Of a stretch of 5,407 bases of DNA, positions 1 to 5,407 are shown one piece after another. Source of the DNA: Planctomycetaceae bacterium UBA4655 (GTDB lineage: Bacteria; Planctomycetota; Planctomycetia; Pirellulales; UBA1268); contig DHLZ01000153.1 of assembly GCA_002405515.1 (NCBI GenBank), forward strand, positions 1 through 5,407, read 5' to 3'. Below the pieces are notes generated by a model. The model did no database searches. It was not told the origin of the DNA and saw nothing but the letters and a program-made list of their open reading frames with translations. Each line of letters starts with the position of its first letter. The stretch's first letter is position 1. Position numbers and translations under genes: made by a program.

Positions 1-31
1 CGATGAGGTAGTGCCAGACCAGCTGGTCCAT
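1..31 (-). CDS. Possible 5' end of a minus-strand gene leaving the window (unrecognised)
   Basis: On the minus strand an ATG at 31-29 opens a frame reading MDQLVWHYLI up to the window edge. An in-frame TAG lies eight codons upstream, so the start must be at or near this ATG. All ten codons end in G or C, matching the bias of the confirmed genes here, whereas the competing plus-strand frame through the same bases (2-76) has only about half G/C third positions. A purine-rich GAGAAG lies about 12 nt upstream as a weak ribosome binding site. Ten residues are too few to name a family. It could be a chance frame; the direction matches the helicase-hemoglobin unit. Confidence 0.3.
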   Translation of the reverse strand, partial: MDQLVWHYLI

Positions 32-344
32 CGCTCGGTTCGGCTTCTCTTTCTACCGGGAGCATCGAGTAGTTGACATTGTTCTGCGGGCAACTCGGCC
101 TGCTGACTTTCACGGAAGCCCGAGGCGCAAGCCGAGAGGGAAGTTGGCGATGCGCGGAAAGGCGGCGTCGAGTCACTCACAAAGCTCAGAATGAACGCTG
201 TTTTGCGAAACCGCCCGGCTCTTCGCTCGACCCTGACGCCCCTCTCGGCTCGCGCCTCGGGCTTCCGTGTGAAAGGGGTGCCAGTCAGTCATGTGAGAAC
301 GACGGTCAACAACATCGTGCTCGGGGAGATCGGAGCGAGAGGCC
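32..344. other. Non-coding stretch downstream of the truncated hemoglobin
   Basis: I see no convincing gene in these 313 bases. Short plus-strand frames crossing it have no family resemblance and are explained by GC-rich sequence with few stops; they also read through both arms of the inverted repeat. The stretch is dominated by the long inverted repeat at 111-269. It lies 3' of the hemoglobin gene on the minus strand, so it should be that transcript's 3' region. No clear intrinsic terminator with a T-run was found. Confidence 0.6.
111..269. repeat. Long inverted repeat: 30-bp arms, 99-nt loop
   Basis: Left arm 111-140 and right arm 240-269 are reverse complements at 29 of 30 positions; the only mismatch is A129 against C251. 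In RNA copied from the minus strand that mismatch becomes a U-G wobble, so the helix would be unbroken in the 3' region of the hemoglobin transcript. The pairing resumes beyond a 2-nt bulge (107-110 with 272-275). The 99-nt loop has a further small pairing, GGCGG 161-165 with CCGCC 211-215. No transposase or clear target-site duplication is visible. It may be a dispersed intergenic repeat, a MITE-like element, or an mRNA 3' stability or termination structure. Confidence 0.8.
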
Positions 345-737
345 TCACTTCACCACGACGTCCTTCTGATACTTCGTGATCTCGCGAACCACCTCGCGGA
401 TGTCGTCGGCATCGACCCCGCTCTCCTGGAGCGTCGTGAGCAGGTGCTGCCGAAAGAGGTGGAAGTGGCGGGGCGTGATCCCGCGGCCGGCATGCACTTT
501 CGCGAGATCCGCACCCGAATAGACGTGAGGCCCGCCGAGCGCCGCGCCGAAGAGTTCCCGCTGCATTCGCAGCAGCTTCTCCATCGACGACTTGGCGAAG
601 AACGGCTTGAGCTCCGCGTCGGCGAGGACGAGCGAATAGAAGCTCACGAGCAGCTTCTCGACGCCCGCCTCGCCGCCGAGCCGGTCGTACAAAGACCGCG
701 AATTCGCCAACCCTGAATTTGCCGCAGCGGTTGCCAT
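345..737 (-). CDS. glbN: Group I truncated hemoglobin (TrHbN-like)
   Basis: This 130-residue protein is a heme-binding 2-over-2 globin, cytoplasmic, with no signal peptide or membrane segment. It reads like mycobacterial TrHbN: SLYDRLGG at 15-22, FY at 33-34, AALGGP at 65-70 and VHAGRGIT at 81-88. By alignment from memory to that protein, the key residues are Tyr34 (B10), Phe47 (CD1), Leu55 (E7), Gln59 (E11) and the proximal heme ligand His82 (F8). Tyr B10 with Gln E11 is the oxygen-stabilising pair of the nitric-oxide dioxygenating members, so NO detoxification or oxygen chemistry is the likely role; this is family knowledge plus inference. The N-terminal 14 residues (MATAAANSGLANSR) are a low-complexity extension. 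The start is fixed by AGGAG 9 nt upstream (747-751). It follows the helicase stop by 17 nt and is probably its operon partner. Confidence 0.93.
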   Translation of the reverse strand: MATAAANSGLANSRSLYDRLGGEAGVEKLLVSFYSLVLADAELKPFFAKSSMEKLLRMQRELFGAALGGPHVYSGADLAKVHAGRGITPRHFHLFRQHLLTTLQESGVDADDIREVVREITKYQKDVVVK

Positions 738-746
738 CGCCGTTGA

Positions 747-751
747 CTCCT
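747..751 (-). promoter_or_regulatory. Ribosome binding site of the truncated hemoglobin
   Basis: The minus strand reads AGGAG here, 9 nt before the ATG at 737. It sits inside the 17-nt helicase-hemoglobin gap. It decides the hemoglobin start and supports translation of the second gene from a shared mRNA. Confidence 0.75.
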
Positions 752-754
752 GGA

Positions 755-2173
755 TCAGAGCGCCCGGCGGTACTTCTTCGGCTGCTTCCGCTCGACGGGA
801 GCCGGGGCCCGGCCCTGCTCCGCCGAGGCTGCCGCGGCGACCGGACGGGCATCGCTCCGACGGCTCGAGTGGTCTCCCTGCCGCCTGTCGTCCTGTCGGC
901 CGTGTCCCTGCGGCCGGCCTCCACGCTGGCCGTTTCGCCGCGAACGCCGCTGGGGCGGCCGCTCGTGCGACGACGGGCGGGGCTGGCCGCCAGTGTTCCG
1001 TGACTCGGTTTGCGACTCCGACCGCGACTCCGCCGGAGCCTCGTTCTGTGCCGAGATCTCGCGGCGGATGAGCCGCTCGATCGCCCGCAGCCGGGGCAGT
1101 TCCTCGCGGTCGCAGAGGCTCACGGCCTCGCCCGTCTGCCCCGCCCTGCCCGTCCGGCCGATGCGGTGGACGTAGGTCTCGGGCTCGTGCGGCAGCTCGT
1201 AGTTCACCACGTGCGACACGTCGTCCACATCGATGCCGCGGGCGGCGATGTCGGTCGCCACGAGCACCGGCGGCCTTGGCGACTTGAAGGCCGCAAGCGC
1301 CCGCTCCCGCTGGTTCTGCGACTTGTTGCCGTGGATCGCCGCGGCGGGAATGCCCGCCTTGTCGAGATCGCGGTGGAGCTTGTCGGCGCCGTGCTTCGTT
1401 CTCGCAAACACGATCACCCGCGACATCCCTCCATCCTGCAGCAGCCGCACGAGCAGGCTCTTCTTCTCCTTCTTCTCGACGAACCAGACCGACTGGCTGA
1501 CCGTCTCGGCCGAGGTCGCCTGCGGCGTGGTCTTCACCTCGAGCGGCTCGCGAAGCATCGATTCGGCAAGCTCCCGGACCTCCGCCGGCAGCGTCGCGGA
1601 AAAAAGCAGCGTCTGGCGGTCACGCGGGAGCATCGCGACGATCTTCCGCATGTCGTGGATGAAGCCCATGTCGAGCATCCGATCGGCCTCGTCGAGCACG
1701 AGCACCTCGCTCGAGCGGATATCCACGAGACGCTGCCCAACGAGGTCGAGCAGCCGGCCCGGCGTGGCGACGAGCACGTCCACGCCGTGCATCATGGCAT
1801 TGGCCTGCGGACGCTGACCGACGCCGCCGTAGATCACCGCGGCCTTCAGGCCCGCATGCCTGCCGTAGGCGACGAAGCTCTGGTGGATCTGGCCTGCGAG
1901 TTCGCGGGTGGGGGCGAGCACGAGCACGCGGCACCGCCGCGGCGACCGCGGCTTCGGGCTCGCGAGCAGCCGCTCGATGATCGGCAGCGCGAAGGCCGCC
2001 GTCTTGCCGGTGCCCGTCTGAGCGCAGCCGAACAGGTCGCGGCCGGCGAGCACGTGCGGCACGGCCTTGGCCTGGATCGGGGTGGGTGTGGAATAGCCCT
2101 CGGCCGCGACCGCTCGCAGCAGCGGAGCGGAAAGGCCGAGGTCTTCGAATGTGGAAAGAGTGTCAGCGTGCAT
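755..2173 (-). CDS. DEAD-box ATP-dependent RNA helicase (RhlE-like) with basic C-terminal tail
   Basis: This 472-residue cytoplasmic enzyme uses ATP to unwind short RNA duplexes or remodel RNA-protein complexes, typically in ribosome assembly, mRNA decay or cold adaptation. All superfamily 2 motifs are present in order: Q motif (Phe9 to Gln34), AQTGTGKT 51-58, PTREL 88-92, GG 116-117, TPGR 137-140, DEAD 161-164, SAT 192-194, VIVFAR 253-258, ATDIAARGIDV 306-316 and HRIGRTGR 336-343. Residues 374-472 are a low-complexity tail rich in Arg, Gln, Gly and Ser ending KYRRAL, a probable disordered RNA-binding extension. The frame stays open to 2410, but the 79 upstream residues look non-coding, cross the leader hairpins and resemble no helicase N-terminus. 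ATG 2173 puts the Q motif at residue 9, as usual, with a GAGGAA 13 nt upstream. The tail and order of motifs suggest RhlE; the exact subfamily is not certain. Confidence 0.95.
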   Translation of the reverse strand: MHADTLSTFEDLGLSAPLLRAVAAEGYSTPTPIQAKAVPHVLAGRDLFGCAQTGTGKTAAFALPIIERLLASPKPRSPRRCRVLVLAPTRELAGQIHQSFVAYGRHAGLKAAVIYGGVGQRPQANAMMHGVDVLVATPGRLLDLVGQRLVDIRSSEVLVLDEADRMLDMGFIHDMRKIVAMLPRDRQTLLFSATLPAEVRELAESMLREPLEVKTTPQATSAETVSQSVWFVEKKEKKSLLVRLLQDGGMSRVIVFARTKHGADKLHRDLDKAGIPAAAIHGNKSQNQRERALAAFKSPRPPVLVATDIAARGIDVDDVSHVVNYELPHEPETYVHRIGRTGRAGQTGEAVSLCDREELPRLRAIERLIRREISAQNEAPAESRSESQTESRNTGGQPRPSSHERPPQRRSRRNGQRGGRPQGHGRQDDRRQGDHSSRRSDARPVAAAASAEQGRAPAPVERKQPKKYRRAL

Positions 2174-2186
2174 GGGATTCCAATGG

Positions 2187-2192
2187 TTCCTC
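2187..2192 (-). promoter_or_regulatory. Weak ribosome binding site of the helicase
   Basis: The minus strand reads GAGGAA, 13 nt before the ATG at 2173. The spacing is longer than ideal, so initiation may be weak or depend on leader structure. It supports the 2173 start over the longer open frame. Confidence 0.4.
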
Positions 2193-2284
2193 GGACAATT
2201 TTCGCGGGGGAAAAAATGGCGTGTCCGCCCCGCGGCAACACGACGAATCGGGCGATGGATCACGGCCCGCCCAGAGAGCGTTTT

Positions 2285-2331
2285 CCGGTCCGAACCGGGC
2301 GTAAGCCCGAAGGTCTGCGGGCCGAAGCCCG
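2285..2331 (-). repeat. Cluster of three small GC-rich hairpins in the helicase leader
   Basis: Read on the minus strand, in the order the helicase mRNA would be made: CGGGC-TTCG-GCCCG (2331-2318), CGGGC-TTAC-GCCCG (2309-2296) and CCGGT-TCGG-ACCGG (2298-2285). The first has the very stable C(UUCG)G loop. The first two have identical stems, so their arms can also pair with each other across an 8-nt loop. The second and third share bases 2296-2298 and cannot fully form together. They lie about 110-160 nt upstream of the helicase ATG. A regulatory role is inference; they may also be repeat-derived, since the motif AAGCCCG is shared with the 111-140 arm. Confidence 0.55.
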
Positions 2332-2442
2332 TCATGTTCGGATCCGGCCGACCCCACATGCTAGAGGCGAGTGGAGTCGAACTGGGTAGATGCGATCGCG
2401 GCAGCGACATCCGCGGCCAAAGCCGGGCGGGCGACTGCCATC

Positions 2443-2457
2443 ATCGAAAGGTTCGAT
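2443..2457. promoter_or_regulatory. Perfect 6-3-6 palindrome, possible operator
   Basis: ATCGAA-AGG-TTCGAT is an exact inverted repeat with a 3-nt spacer, roughly in the middle of the divergent intergenic region, inside a locally AT-richer patch. The size and symmetry fit a dimeric regulator site. Four T residues (2457-2460) follow on the plus strand, but the stem has only six pairs, so it is a poor terminator candidate. No regulator gene is in the window. Confidence 0.35.
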
Positions 2458-2551
2458 TTTCAAAGACCCTACCATGCCCGCGGCCGCGGGGCAACCGCGT
2501 TTTTCGACTCGACCGCGTTCGCTGCGTAAAATCCGGCCGAGCACGAACTCC

Positions 2552-2567
2552 GGGCCCTGTGGGGCCC
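2552..2567 (+). repeat. GGGCCC hairpin upstream of the glycosyltransferase
   Basis: GGGCCC-TGTG-GGGCCC forms a 6-bp all-GC stem with a 4-nt loop, about 150 nt upstream of the glycosyltransferase start. Each arm is itself a palindrome. No T-run follows, so it is not a classic terminator. It may be a leader structure or chance in GC-rich DNA. Confidence 0.35.
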
Positions 2568-2704
2568 TCGCTCATCCGTCCCGCTTCGCGGCCCTGCCGT
2601 CGAAGCCTCTGACGGAAGTGGCAGGCATGCCTTCCCGCCATGCCCCGCGACCCGACGGCCCGCCCGTCGTCGCCGTTCGTTCGCCGTGACCACGAGCCAC
2701 CAGC

Positions 2705-2709
2705 AGGAG
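2705..2709 (+). promoter_or_regulatory. Ribosome binding site deciding the glycosyltransferase start
   Basis: AGGAG lies 9 nt before GTG 2719. The other in-frame start, GTG 2686, has no purine-rich site upstream. This favours the 2719 start. Confidence 0.55.
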
Positions 2710-2718
2710 CCACGCATC

Positions 2719-5046
2719 GTGCATCCCCCCTTGAACCGGATCGCCTTCATCGGCAACTACGTCCCGCGGCGGTGCGGGATTGCGACGTTCACGCACGACC
2801 TGCGGACGGCCGTCGCCGCGGCGAATTCATCCGCGGAATGCCTCGTCGCGGCGATGAACGACCGCGGCCGCCGACACGCCTACCCCGCCGAGGTGCGGTT
2901 CGAGTGCGCCGATGACCGGCTCGAATCGTTCCGGCAACTCGCCGACTTTCTCAACGTGTCCAACGTGGATGTCGTGTCGCTTCAGCACGAGTACGGCATC
3001 TTCGGGGGAGAGGCCGGCGGCCACGTAATCGAGCTGCTTCGGGAGCTGCAGCCGCCGGTTCACACGACGCTCCACACGGTGCTCGCGAGGCCATCCGCGC
3101 CCCAGCGGCGGATCCTCGGAGAGATCCTCCATCTTTCGTCCCGGATCGCCGTGATGACCGAGCGGGGCCGATCGCTGCTGCGGGAGCTCTACGGCGTGGA
3201 CGATGGGCGAATCGACGTGATCCCCCACGGCATTCCCGATGCCGATCTCGTCGATGCGTCGCCGCACAAGGCACGGATGGGGCTCGCCGACGCCCGCCTG
3301 ATCCTCACCTTCGGCCTCCTGTCGCCGAACAAGGGAATCGAGCACGTGATCCGGGCAATGCCGGCCATCGTCGCGAGCCATCCGGAGGCGAGATATCTCG
3401 TCGTCGGCGCCACGCATCCCCACCTGCTCGGCCCGGATGGCGACCCCTACCGCGACGGTCTGCTGCGGCTCGCCGACGCGCTCGGCGTCGCGGGCCACGT
3501 GGTCTTCCACGATCGCTACCTCGAACTGCCGGAGCTGCTTGCCTTCCTGGGCGCGGCCGACGTCTACGTGACGCCCTATCTCAACGAGGACCAGATCACC
3601 TCCGGCACGCTCGCCTACGCCTTCGGCTGCGGCAAGGCGGTCGTCTCCACGCCCTACTGGCATGCCCGCGAGCTGCTCGGGGAGGGCGGCGGCCTGCTCG
3701 TGCCCTTTCGGGATCACGTCGCGATCGAGCGGGCGATCCTCGACCTCTTCGCCGACGACGAGGCCCGCCGGGCGATGCAGGCGAAAGCCCGTCTTCTCGG
3801 CCGCGACATGGCCTGGAGCCGCGTGGCCGACCGCTACACCGAAGCGTTTCAACGTGCGAGAGCGAGCATGACGCTCGCACCGACGCGGCCGACCGCCGCA
3901 CCGCCGACGCGGCTGCCCCGGCAGCCGCTGCCGAGGATCGTGCTCGATCATCTCGGGCGGCTGACCGATCCGACCGGGCTGCTCCAGCACGCCTCGTACG
4001 ACATCCCGCGGCGGTCCGAGGGGTATTGCACCGACGACAACGCCCGGGCGCTCGAACTGGTGGTGAGGCTCGCGCGGCTCGGCGTCGAAGCCCGTGAGAC
4101 CAGGCGGACCGCCGGGATCTACGCGGCGTTTCTGGAGCATGCGTTCGAGCCGACGACCGGCCGGTTTCGGAATTTCCTGTCGTATGACCGCCACTGGCTC
4201 GACCGCGGCGGCTCCGACGACACCCTCGGCCGTGCCGCGGCGGCGCTCGGGGTGTGCATCGGGGCGTCCCCCTGGCCGCCGCTTGCCCGCTGGGCGAGCG
4301 GGCTCTTTCCGGCGGTGCTTCGGGCGATCGCCGCCACGACGAGCCCGCGGGCGTGGGCGGTCGGGATCGTCGGCATCGTCGAAGCGATGCGGCGGTTCGA
4401 GGGAGATCGACTCGCTCTCGTGACCTGCCGCGACCTGACAAGCCGGCTGCTCGCGCTCCATAGAGACACCGCGACCGCAGAGTGGTGCTGGTTTGAAGAC
4501 GTCGTCGCCTACGAGAACGCGAGGCTCTGCCAGGCGCTGATCCTCTCTGGCGGGCTCATCGGCGACGACGAGCCGGTTCGCGTCGGCCTGGCAAGCCTCG
4601 ACTGGCTCTATCGGATCCAGCAGTCCCCCCATGGCCGGTTCTCCCCGGTCGGCTGCCGGGGCTTCTTTCCGCGGGGTGGCGTCATGGCCGCCTTCGACCA
4701 GCAGCCGATCGAGGCCCACACGATGGTCGTCGCCTGCCTCGACGCGTTTCGCGCCACCGGCGACGAGGAGTGGCGGCGGCGGGCGTGGGTCGCCTTCGAA
4801 TGGTTTCGCGGCCACAACATCCTTGGCCTCGCGCTGGCCGACCCGGCGAGCGGCGGCTGCCGTGACGGACTCCTGATCGATCGCACCAACGAGAACCAGG
4901 GGGCCGAGTCGACGCTCGCCTCCCTGGCGTCAATGGCCGCCCTGATGCCGTTCGCGGCCGCCACGGCGTCACCGGACTCCGGGGAGGAGCGTTCCCAGCA
5001 GGGCCTGCGATCACGGTCGTCCGAGGATCGTGCGCCATGCCGGTGA
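2719..5046 (+). CDS. GT4-like glycosyltransferase fused to a C-terminal toroid-like (glycosidase-like) domain
   Basis: From GTG 2719 the protein has 775 residues; GTG 2686 would add 11. It has no signal peptide or membrane helix, so it is probably cytoplasmic and uses an activated sugar donor. Residues about 7-380 form a GT-B enzyme: RIAFIGNY at 7-14, CGIATFTHDL at 19-28, LQHEYG near 88-93, GLLSPNKG at 199-206 (Lys205 in the donor site) and SGTLAYAFGCG at 295-305. The two glutamates of the GT4 EX7E motif appear replaced by Gln292 and Tyr300. A Pro/Thr/Ala-rich linker spans about 382-404. Residues about 405-747 are mostly helical with conserved acidic patches: YCTDDNARA 436-444, WCWFEDVVAYEN 589-600, FDQQPIEAH 659-667 and NENQGAES 724-731. 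This resembles alpha/alpha-toroid glycosidase-type domains. The Ser/Arg-rich tail ends in the next gene, overlapping it by 10 nt. Donor and product are unknown; mannose is suggested by the GH130 neighbour. Confidence 0.88.
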   Translation: MHPPLNRIAFIGNYVPRRCGIATFTHDLRTAVAAANSSAECLVAAMNDRGRRHAYPAEVRFECADDRLESFRQLADFLNVSNVDVVSLQHEYGIFGGEAGGHVIELLRELQPPVHTTLHTVLARPSAPQRRILGEILHLSSRIAVMTERGRSLLRELYGVDDGRIDVIPHGIPDADLVDASPHKARMGLADARLILTFGLLSPNKGIEHVIRAMPAIVASHPEARYLVVGATHPHLLGPDGDPYRDGLLRLADALGVAGHVVFHDRYLELPELLAFLGAADVYVTPYLNEDQITSGTLAYAFGCGKAVVSTPYWHARELLGEGGGLLVPFRDHVAIERAILDLFADDEARRAMQAKARLLGRDMAWSRVADRYTEAFQRARASMTLAPTRPTAAPPTRLPRQPLPRIVLDHLGRLTDPTGLLQHASYDIPRRSEGYCTDDNARALELVVRLARLGVEARETRRTAGIYAAFLEHAFEPTTGRFRNFLSYDRHWLDRGGSDDTLGRAAAALGVCIGASPWPPLARWASGLFPAVLRAIAATTSPRAWAVGIVGIVEAMRRFEGDRLALVTCRDLTSRLLALHRDTATAEWCWFEDVVAYENARLCQALILSGGLIGDDEPVRVGLASLDWLYRIQQSPHGRFSPVGCRGFFPRGGVMAAFDQQPIEAHTMVVACLDAFRATGDEEWRRRAWVAFEWFRGHNILGLALADPASGGCRDGLLIDRTNENQGAESTLASLASMAALMPFAAATASPDSGEERSQQGLRSRSSEDRAPCR
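5023..5027 (+). promoter_or_regulatory. Ribosome binding site of the GH130-type gene
   Basis: GAGGA lies 9 nt before ATG 5037, inside the end of the glycosyltransferase gene. It favours ATG 5037 over GTG 5043, which would give a 4-nt GTGA overlap but a 15-nt spacing. Confidence 0.6.
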
Positions 5047-5407
5047 ACCGCTCCGACATTCTCCTGAAGCCCAACAACAGGCGGGTGCTCTACCGGCCGT
5101 TCGAGCCGCCGACCGCGGACCGTGCGATGAAGATCGTGGCCCGGGTGATGGAGCTTTCCGACGAGCGGGTGGGCCAGCTGCTCGAGGCGGTGCTGTCGGA
5201 GTTTCACGGTCGCCATCGCAGGCTCACGGCGTTTTTCCTGGAGCGTTTCGAGGCGGTGCGGCATCACGTGCTCACCGACCGGCCCGTGCCGGAGCGTCGC
5301 CGCATGCTCATCGGCTCCTACTTCACGCAGGAGTACGCCCTCGAAAGCGCGGCGCTCTTCAATCCGTCGATCGTCGCCGCCCCAGACCAGTCGGGAATCC
5401 CGGCCGG
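5037..5407 (+). CDS. Glycoside hydrolase family 130-type enzyme, N-terminal part (cut by window end)
   Basis: The frame is open from ATG 5037 to the window edge, giving 123 complete residues. It shows YRPFEP at 19-24, a helical stretch about 28-80, then GSYFTQEYALESAALFNPSI at 93-112 and PDQSG at 116-120. The last block is the signature I recognise from longer GH130 proteins, where an N-terminal helical segment precedes the five-bladed beta-propeller. Family members are mannoside phosphorylases, which release mannose 1-phosphate, or beta-1,2-mannosidases. The catalytic Asp and phosphate-binding residues lie beyond the window, so phosphorylase or hydrolase cannot be decided. There is no signal peptide, so it probably acts in the cytoplasm. 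It overlaps the glycosyltransferase by 10 nt in another frame, implying co-transcription and probably translational coupling. Confidence 0.85.
   Translation, partial: MPVNRSDILLKPNNRRVLYRPFEPPTADRAMKIVARVMELSDERVGQLLEAVLSEFHGRHRRLTAFFLERFEAVRHHVLTDRPVPERRRMLIGSYFTQEYALESAALFNPSIVAAPDQSGIPA

Larger units (their letters stand above)
2174..2718. other. Divergent intergenic region between the helicase and the glycosyltransferase
   Basis: These 545 bases separate two genes transcribed away from each other, so promoters for both must lie here or in the first codons. I found no sigma-70 promoter with two good boxes. The best -10-like sequence for the plus strand is TAAAAT at 2527-2532, without a matching -35. 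The region contains hairpins at 2285-2331, a perfect palindrome at 2443-2457 and a hairpin at 2552-2567. Open frames crossing it on both strands have no family resemblance. Confidence 0.6.

Noticed and set aside
73..379. Short plus-strand open frames of 98 and 62 residues
   Set aside because: They read through the inverted repeat, have no family resemblance and overlap the hemoglobin 3' end.
1010..2389. 459-residue plus-strand open frame opposite the helicase
   Set aside because: It is the mirror of a helicase with all motifs intact. The composition is Arg/His/Leu-rich and typical of an antisense shadow.
2365..2390. tRNA-like T-loop (minus strand GTTCGACTCC) suggesting a tRNA or tmRNA remnant
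   Set aside because: The five bases either side of the loop do not pair, and no acceptor, D or anticodon arm is found nearby.
2174..2410. 79-residue N-terminal extension of the helicase
   Set aside because: It has no similarity to helicase N-termini, crosses the hairpin cluster and lacks a good ribosome site at 2410. ATG 2173 places the Q motif at the usual distance.
2443..2460. Intrinsic terminator (6-bp stem followed by four T)
   Set aside because: The stem is short and AT-rich, the T-run is short, and no plus-strand gene ends upstream; an operator is more plausible.
2503..2532. Possible sigma-70 promoter with TAAAAT at 2527-2532
   Set aside because: The -10-like box is good but the sequence at the -35 position (TTCGAC, 18-nt spacer) matches the consensus poorly. 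Not strong enough to call.
2827..4815. 662-residue minus-strand open frame opposite the glycosyltransferase
   Set aside because: It is antisense to a well-supported gene. Its length reflects GC-rich codon bias on the opposite strand; the translation is rich in Arg, Gly, Pro, Val and His with no recognisable motif.

Overview
The window is a GC-rich bacterial segment whose genes strongly prefer G or C at third codon positions. The protein set is a DEAD-box RNA helicase with a basic tail, a group I truncated hemoglobin, a two-domain GT4-type glycosyltransferase and the start of a GH130-type enzyme. Together with GC-rich intergenic inverted repeats, this fits an environmental bacterium of the Planctomycetota type. 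That assignment is inference from general resemblance; no marker gene is present.

Layout from left to right: the left edge may hold the first ten codons of a minus-strand gene that runs out of the window. Positions 32-344 carry no convincing gene but contain a 30-bp, nearly perfect inverted repeat (111-140 / 240-269) around a 99-nt loop. Next, on the minus strand, come the truncated hemoglobin (345-737) and, upstream of it in transcription order, the DEAD-box helicase (755-2173). Only 17 nt separate the helicase stop from the hemoglobin start, and that gap holds a good Shine-Dalgarno, so the two look like one operon read helicase then hemoglobin.

A 545-nt divergent intergenic region (2174-2718) follows. 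It holds a cluster of small GC-rich hairpins in the helicase leader, a perfect 6-3-6 palindrome near its centre, and another hairpin on the glycosyltransferase side. On the plus strand there is then a GT4-like glycosyltransferase fused to a C-terminal toroid-like, glycosidase-like domain (2719-5046). Overlapping its end by 10 nt is the 5' part of a GH130-family mannoside phosphorylase/hydrolase gene (5037 to the window end).

Functionally there are two units. The minus-strand unit pairs RNA remodelling with probable nitric-oxide/oxygen chemistry, which suggests a stress-linked operon. The plus-strand unit pairs a glycan-building enzyme with a probable mannoside phosphorylase/hydrolase, which suggests synthesis and turnover of one mannose-containing glycan. 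I see no CRISPR array, transposase, tRNA or rRNA. The least conventional signals are the non-coding structures and the glycosyltransferase fusion, in which the usual EX7E glutamates are replaced.
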